Source of the DNA: JBCAWW01 sp039024315
GTDB taxonomy: Bacteria > Bacteroidota > Bacteroidia > J057
Direction: 5' to 3'
DNA: 44,538 bases
Assembly (NCBI GenBank): GCA_039024315.1
Contig: JBCCQN010000042.1
Coordinates: forward strand, 1 to 44,538
The translations under genes were made by a program, and so were the position numbers. Below, piece by piece: positions 41,151-44,538 of the stretch (the first letter of the stretch is position 1; each line of letters starts with the position of its first letter). Below the pieces are notes generated by a model that worked only from the letters and a program-made list of their open reading frames with translations, was not told the DNA's origin and ran no database searches.

Positions 41151-42311
41151 ATGACCAACTTTAGACTCGCTCTCCGCAACTTATTAGGAGCCGGGATGAA
41201 AACCTGGCTCAATGTGATCGTGCTATCCATGTCCTTTGTGATCATCATTTTTTACAACGGCATGATGGACGGCTGGAACCAACAGGCCCGCACCGAAAAT
41301 ATCGCCTGGGAAATGGGCGGTGGTCAGCTCTGGCACAATGAATATGATCCTTACGATCTCTTTACCCTCAATGATGCGCATGCTGCTATACCAGCAGGGA
41401 TGGACCAGGCCCAGACAGTACCCCAGCTGATTATTCAAGCCTCAGTATATCCTCAAGGACGCATGCTCAATGTATTGCTCAAAGGTATACCCGCCGATCA
41501 GCAAGTTTTGGCTTTGCCTACGGCAGAACTCAAAAACGAAGGCGGTGCTAGCCAAGCCATCATCGGTAAGCGCATGGCCGAAAACGCCAAGCTCGCCGAA
41601 GGCGACCAAGTGCTTATCCGTTGGAGAGACAAAAACGGCACCTTCGATGCCAAGCAAATTACCATCGCTCACGTATTTGACACTGACAATCCCGCGGTGG
41701 ACCAAGGTCAAATCTGGATGGATTTTGCTGAGCTAGAAAAGATGACTGGACTCGAAAACGAGGCTACCCTTATCACTTTAGCCGAAGGCTACGAAGTCCC
41801 TGAAGATGAAAACTTTGTCCATAAAGGACTGGGAGTATTGATGAAAGACATGGACGATATCATTGCCTCCAAAAAAGGTAGCATGGGCATCGTTTACGTG
41901 ATGCTCATGGGGATCGCCCTCTTAGCTATTTTTGATACACAGGTACTTTCTATCTTCCGTCGTCAGAAAGAAATCGGTACCTACATCGCCTTGGGCATGA
42001 CGCGTTCTCGCGTAGTCGGTCTCTTTACCATCGAAGGCGGAGCCGTCTCCTTGCTAGCCGCAGGGGTTGGGGCGCTTTATGGCATCCCGCTCTTTGCTTA
42101 TCTAGCCAGCAATGGCATCGACATTCCTACGGCCTCGGCCGAGGGAGCTGGTATCACCATGGCTTCTAAAATCTATCCGGTCTATGGCTTTGGGCTAGTG
42201 ATTGGCACTACCCTATTGGTCGTGATTGCCGCTACCATTGTGAGCTACATGCCGGCGCGCAAGATCGCTCGTCTCAAACCTACCGAAGCACTTAAAGGCA
42301 AACTGCAATGA
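41151..42311 (+). CDS. FtsX-like ABC permease, first subunit
   Basis: The protein has 386 residues. One membrane helix is near the N-terminus (about 18-38, MKTWLNVIVLSMSFVIIIFY). A large periplasmic domain follows (about 45-240). Three more helices at the C-terminus (about 243-265, 290-322, 345-372) carry the characteristic RRQKEIGTYIALGMTRSRVVGLFTIEGG loop that docks the ATPase. This is the MacB/LolC-LolE permease plan (1+3 helices). It overlaps the next permease start by 4 nt (ATGA). Confidence 0.9.
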   Translation: MTNFRLALRNLLGAGMKTWLNVIVLSMSFVIIIFYNGMMDGWNQQARTENIAWEMGGGQLWHNEYDPYDLFTLNDAHAAIPAGMDQAQTVPQLIIQASVYPQGRMLNVLLKGIPADQQVLALPTAELKNEGGASQAIIGKRMAENAKLAEGDQVLIRWRDKNGTFDAKQITIAHVFDTDNPAVDQGQIWMDFAELEKMTGLENEATLITLAEGYEVPEDENFVHKGLGVLMKDMDDIIASKKGSMGIVYVMLMGIALLAIFDTQVLSIFRRQKEIGTYIALGMTRSRVVGLFTIEGGAVSLLAAGVGALYGIPLFAYLASNGIDIPTASAEGAGITMASKIYPVYGFGLVIGTTLLVVIAATIVSYMPARKIARLKPTEALKGKLQ

Positions 42312-43588
42312 TATCATTTCTATTTAGAGGCATCCTGAGAGATAGCCAAAGAAGTAGACTCCCGGTGATCATCATTGCCAGTGGAGTCATGTTGACCGTG
42401 GTCTTGAGTGCCTGGATGACCGGCATCTTGGGAGATGTAGTGGATTTGAGCGCTAAGTTTACGACCGGGCATGTCAAAATTATGACGCGAGCCTATGCCG
42501 AAAATGAGTCGCAAATGCCCAATGATCTGGCTATTCTCGGCGTCGCCGAACTCAAAGATCAACTTAATCAGGACTACCCTGATATGGAATGGGTAGAGCG
42601 TATTCACTTTGGTGGCTTGATGGATTTGCCGGACCAAAATGGCGAAACCAAGGCCCAGGGCCCAGTGAGTGGCCTAGCGGTAGACTTGTTTGATGAGCGC
42701 TCGGGTGAAAGCGAACGCCTTGCGATTACGAAATCCTTGCAAAGTGGTCGCGTTCCGACGAAGTCGAAAGAAATCCTCGTCAGCGATGCTTTTGCCAAGA
42801 AAATCGACCTCCAATTGGGAGATGAGATTACCTTCTTTGGCTCAACCATGAATGGCAGTATGACCTTCCAAAACTTCAATGTGGTAGGCACCGTCAGCTT
42901 TGGTTCGGCCGCTTTAGACAGAGGAGGCATCATTGTGGACTTGTCAGACGCCAAGCAGGTTTTGGATATGGAGGACGCCGCTGGCGAACTCTTAGGCTAT
43001 TTGCCCGGAGGCAAGTATAACGACAAAAAAGCGGCTTCATTTGCTGCCGCTTTTAACGAAAAATATGCAGACAATCCTGACGAATTTGCGCCGACCATGT
43101 TGGCCCTACGTGATCAAAATGATCTTGCTACCATTTTGGATTATACTGATATCATCGGCACTATTTTCGTGAGCATTTTTGTCTTTGCTATGTCCATCGT
43201 CTTATGGAATACGGGTCTCTTGGGCGGCCTTCGTCGCTACAAGGAATTTGGTATCCGCCTCGCCTTAGGTGAATCCAAGAGTCATATCTACAAGACCCAG
43301 ATTTACGAGTCTATCCTGATCGGCTTGATCGGTTCTGTTTTCGGCACCCTCTTGGGATTGGGGCTTGCATTCTATCTACAAGAAGTAGGATTAGACTTTA
43401 GCGAGCTCACCAAAAATGCCGCTGGCGGCATGATGTTACCCTCGGTTTACCGAGCCAATATTCAACCAAGTGCCTTTTACCTAGGCTTTATCCCCGGCTT
43501 ATTTTCCATGGTCTTGGGTACCGCCTTGTCGGGCATCGGTATTTTCAAACGCAATACCGCACAATTATTTAAAGAATTAGAAGTATAG
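42308..43588 (+). CDS. FtsX-like ABC permease, second subunit
   Basis: The protein has 426 residues with the same 1+3 helix plan: helix at about 17-40, periplasmic domain about 45-275, helices about 280-305, 332-365 and 390-415. The coupling loop is LRRYKEFGIRLALGESKSHIYKTQIYES. The two permeases presumably form a heterodimer, as LolC and LolE do. A variant of the stem-GAACGC element (42750-42766) lies in the periplasmic part, read GRVPTKSK. A long inverted repeat separates this gene from the LolA-like gene. Confidence 0.9.
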   Translation: MISFLFRGILRDSQRSRLPVIIIASGVMLTVVLSAWMTGILGDVVDLSAKFTTGHVKIMTRAYAENESQMPNDLAILGVAELKDQLNQDYPDMEWVERIHFGGLMDLPDQNGETKAQGPVSGLAVDLFDERSGESERLAITKSLQSGRVPTKSKEILVSDAFAKKIDLQLGDEITFFGSTMNGSMTFQNFNVVGTVSFGSAALDRGGIIVDLSDAKQVLDMEDAAGELLGYLPGGKYNDKKAASFAAAFNEKYADNPDEFAPTMLALRDQNDLATILDYTDIIGTIFVSIFVFAMSIVLWNTGLLGGLRRYKEFGIRLALGESKSHIYKTQIYESILIGLIGSVFGTLLGLGLAFYLQEVGLDFSELTKNAAGGMMLPSVYRANIQPSAFYLGFIPGLFSMVLGTALSGIGIFKRNTAQLFKELEV

Positions 43589-43592
43589 GTTT

Positions 43593-43680
43593 TAGTACGG
43601 AGTAGAAAGTATTAAGTACGAAGACAAAATTTTGCTGCAAGTCTATATACTAAATACTTAATACTATCTACTTCCTACTA
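43593..43680. repeat. 26-bp inverted repeat between permease and LolA-like gene
   Basis: Left arm 43593-43618 and right arm 43655-43680 agree at 23 of 26 positions in inverted orientation, with a 36-nt loop that holds a smaller AGAC/GTCT pairing around AAAATTTT. The key words are TAGTA, AGTAG and AGTATTAAGTA. It could set relative expression of the carrier and the transporter by RNA processing or partial termination. No second copy with this full sequence is visible, but the wording resembles 6686-6812. Confidence 0.7.
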
Positions 43681-43695
43681 ACTACTCAAAAGAAT

Positions 43696-44424
43696 ATGAA
43701 AAGCTTAGTGATAGCCCTATTGGGCAGTTTATTGATGATGAGTCCCGCACCGGATGCCAATGAAATCATCCGCAAAGTGGACCTAAACATGAGTTCTAAG
43801 AACCGGATCGTGGAGTCAGAAATGGTGATCCAAGGTCGCCGTGGCAATCGCACGATCAAGTCTCGCTCTTATTCGGAGGGGGATGACCGTTCTCTGACAG
43901 AGTACCTTGCCCCAGCCCGAGAAGCAGGCACCAAAATGCTCAAGTTGGAAGATCGCCTCTGGATTTATACCCCAGCTTCGGATCGCACCATACAGCTTTC
44001 GGGCCATATGCTGCGGCAGTCCGTGATGGGTTCTGACCTTTCTTATGAAGACATGATGGAAGACCGTGAACTTACCGAAATCTATGACGCCAAAACTACC
44101 GGCGAAGAGATGGTCGGGGACCGCAATTGCTATGTCTTGACGCTCACCGCCAAGGTAGATGATGTGGCTTATCACAGCCGTAAGATGTGGATAGACGCGG
44201 AGCGTTTTGTGCCGCTAAAAGAAGAGCTGTTTGCCAAAAGTGGCCAAATGCTCAAGCGGACAGAGCTGAGCAATGTGGTCAAAATTCAGGGTCGCTGGTT
44301 TCCTAAGACCATGCTTTATAAAGACATGCTCAAGACCGGCAAAGGCACCGAATTTATCATGACTGATATCAAGTTTGACCAAGATATTCCGGAGCATATT
44401 TTCTCCAAGGCTTCGCTGCGATAG
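43696..44424 (+). CDS. LolA-like outer-membrane lipoprotein-sorting protein
   Basis: The protein has 242 residues. A short signal peptide ends near residue 18 (MMSPAP). The mature part has the half-barrel pattern of the LolA/LppX-like family: an opening helix (DANEIIRKVDLNMSSKNRIVESEMVI), EYLAPAREAGTKMLKLEDRLWIYTPASDRTIQLSGHM, YVLTLTAKVDDVAYHSRKMWID, and the ending PEHIFSKASLR. Members carry lipids or lipoproteins across the periplasm. Here it would pass cargo from the ABC permeases to the outer-membrane barrel of the same operon. A rho-independent terminator follows. Confidence 0.87.
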   Translation: MKSLVIALLGSLLMMSPAPDANEIIRKVDLNMSSKNRIVESEMVIQGRRGNRTIKSRSYSEGDDRSLTEYLAPAREAGTKMLKLEDRLWIYTPASDRTIQLSGHMLRQSVMGSDLSYEDMMEDRELTEIYDAKTTGEEMVGDRNCYVLTLTAKVDDVAYHSRKMWIDAERFVPLKEELFAKSGQMLKRTELSNVVKIQGRWFPKTMLYKDMLKTGKGTEFIMTDIKFDQDIPEHIFSKASLR

Positions 44425-44446
44425 GAGATATTGGCTATGAATTGAG

Positions 44447-44476
44447 AAGGCTTATCCGTTTGGGTAGGCCTTTTTT
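44447..44476 (+). terminator. Rho-independent terminator of the transporter operon
   Basis: A stem of 11 bp with two G-U pairs (AAGGCTTATCC/GGGTAGGCCTT), a short loop and then TTTTTT. It lies 22 nt after the stop of the LolA-like gene. Confidence 0.85.
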
Positions 44477-44483
44477 GTTGGGA

Positions 44484-44501
44484 CTGCTGCGCAGAACGCT
44501 T
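44484..44501 (+). repeat. Stem-GAACGC element after the terminator
   Basis: CTGCTGCGCAGAACGCTT. It is placed directly after the operon terminator, followed by two direct copies of GTACGGCATG (44511 and 44526 regions) at the window edge. Confidence 0.82.
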
Positions 44502-44538
44502 GTCTCTAGGTACGGCATGTGCGGGTACGGCATGCATG

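Overview
The window looks like chromosome from a Bacteroidota bacterium, probably from the Saprospiria. The evidence is two secreted proteins with C-terminal type IX secretion (T9SS) sorting domains, a repetitive surface protein of a kind common in this phylum, small Bacteroidota-type families (PepSY-like, DUF2490, DUF4286, PrcB-like), weak ribosome binding sites, and occasional TAnnTTTG-type promoter boxes. The class assignment is an inference. I see no rRNA, tRNA, CRISPR array, prophage or complete insertion sequence. About 35 protein genes fill nearly all of the sequence.

Layout. 1-5 kb: a PepSY-like secreted protein and a DUF2490 barrel, then on the minus strand a T9SS cargo protein and a flavin amine oxidase. 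5-7 kb: MgtE Mg2+ transporter and a 55-residue membrane protein. 7-11 kb: two minus-strand secreted/surface proteins. 11-15.5 kb: an unknown helical protein converging on an amidohydrolase, a membrane LytTR regulator and a small lipoprotein. 15.5-25.3 kb (plus strand): TPR-CHAT protein overlapping sbcD, NTF2-like protein, Crp/Fnr regulator, strictosidine-synthase-like lipoprotein, sbcC. The two halves of the SbcCD nuclease are therefore split by three unrelated genes. 25.5-31 kb: S41 peptidase, an HsdR-N nuclease-fold orphan, DUF4286, a PrcB-like lipoprotein and an M48 metalloprotease. 31-38 kb: PseC-like aminotransferase, M50 protease, two-domain rhodanese, HemN, a double NTF2-like lipoprotein and a secreted esterase. 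38.6-44.4 kb: TetR, outer-membrane protein, LolD-like ATPase, two FtsX-type permeases and a LolA-like carrier. This last set reads as one trans-envelope lipid or lipoprotein trafficking system.

The most unusual content is not a gene. A short dispersed element, a 4-bp stem with a 2-4 nt loop followed by GAACGC (canonical reverse form AAGCGTTCCGCGAAGCGG), occurs about 30 times, both beside stop codons and inside reading frames. The stem sequence changes between copies with both arms changing together, while GAACGC stays fixed. It combines with an 18-bp palindrome (TCCCGAAAGCTTTCGGGA or TCCCGATAGCTATCGGGA) and with 28-42 nt palindromes that start GTAG or GGAG. All five convergent gene ends in the window carry at least one of these elements. 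One copy appears to have extended the C-terminus of the amidohydrolase into the neighbouring gene. Each repeat is described separately below.
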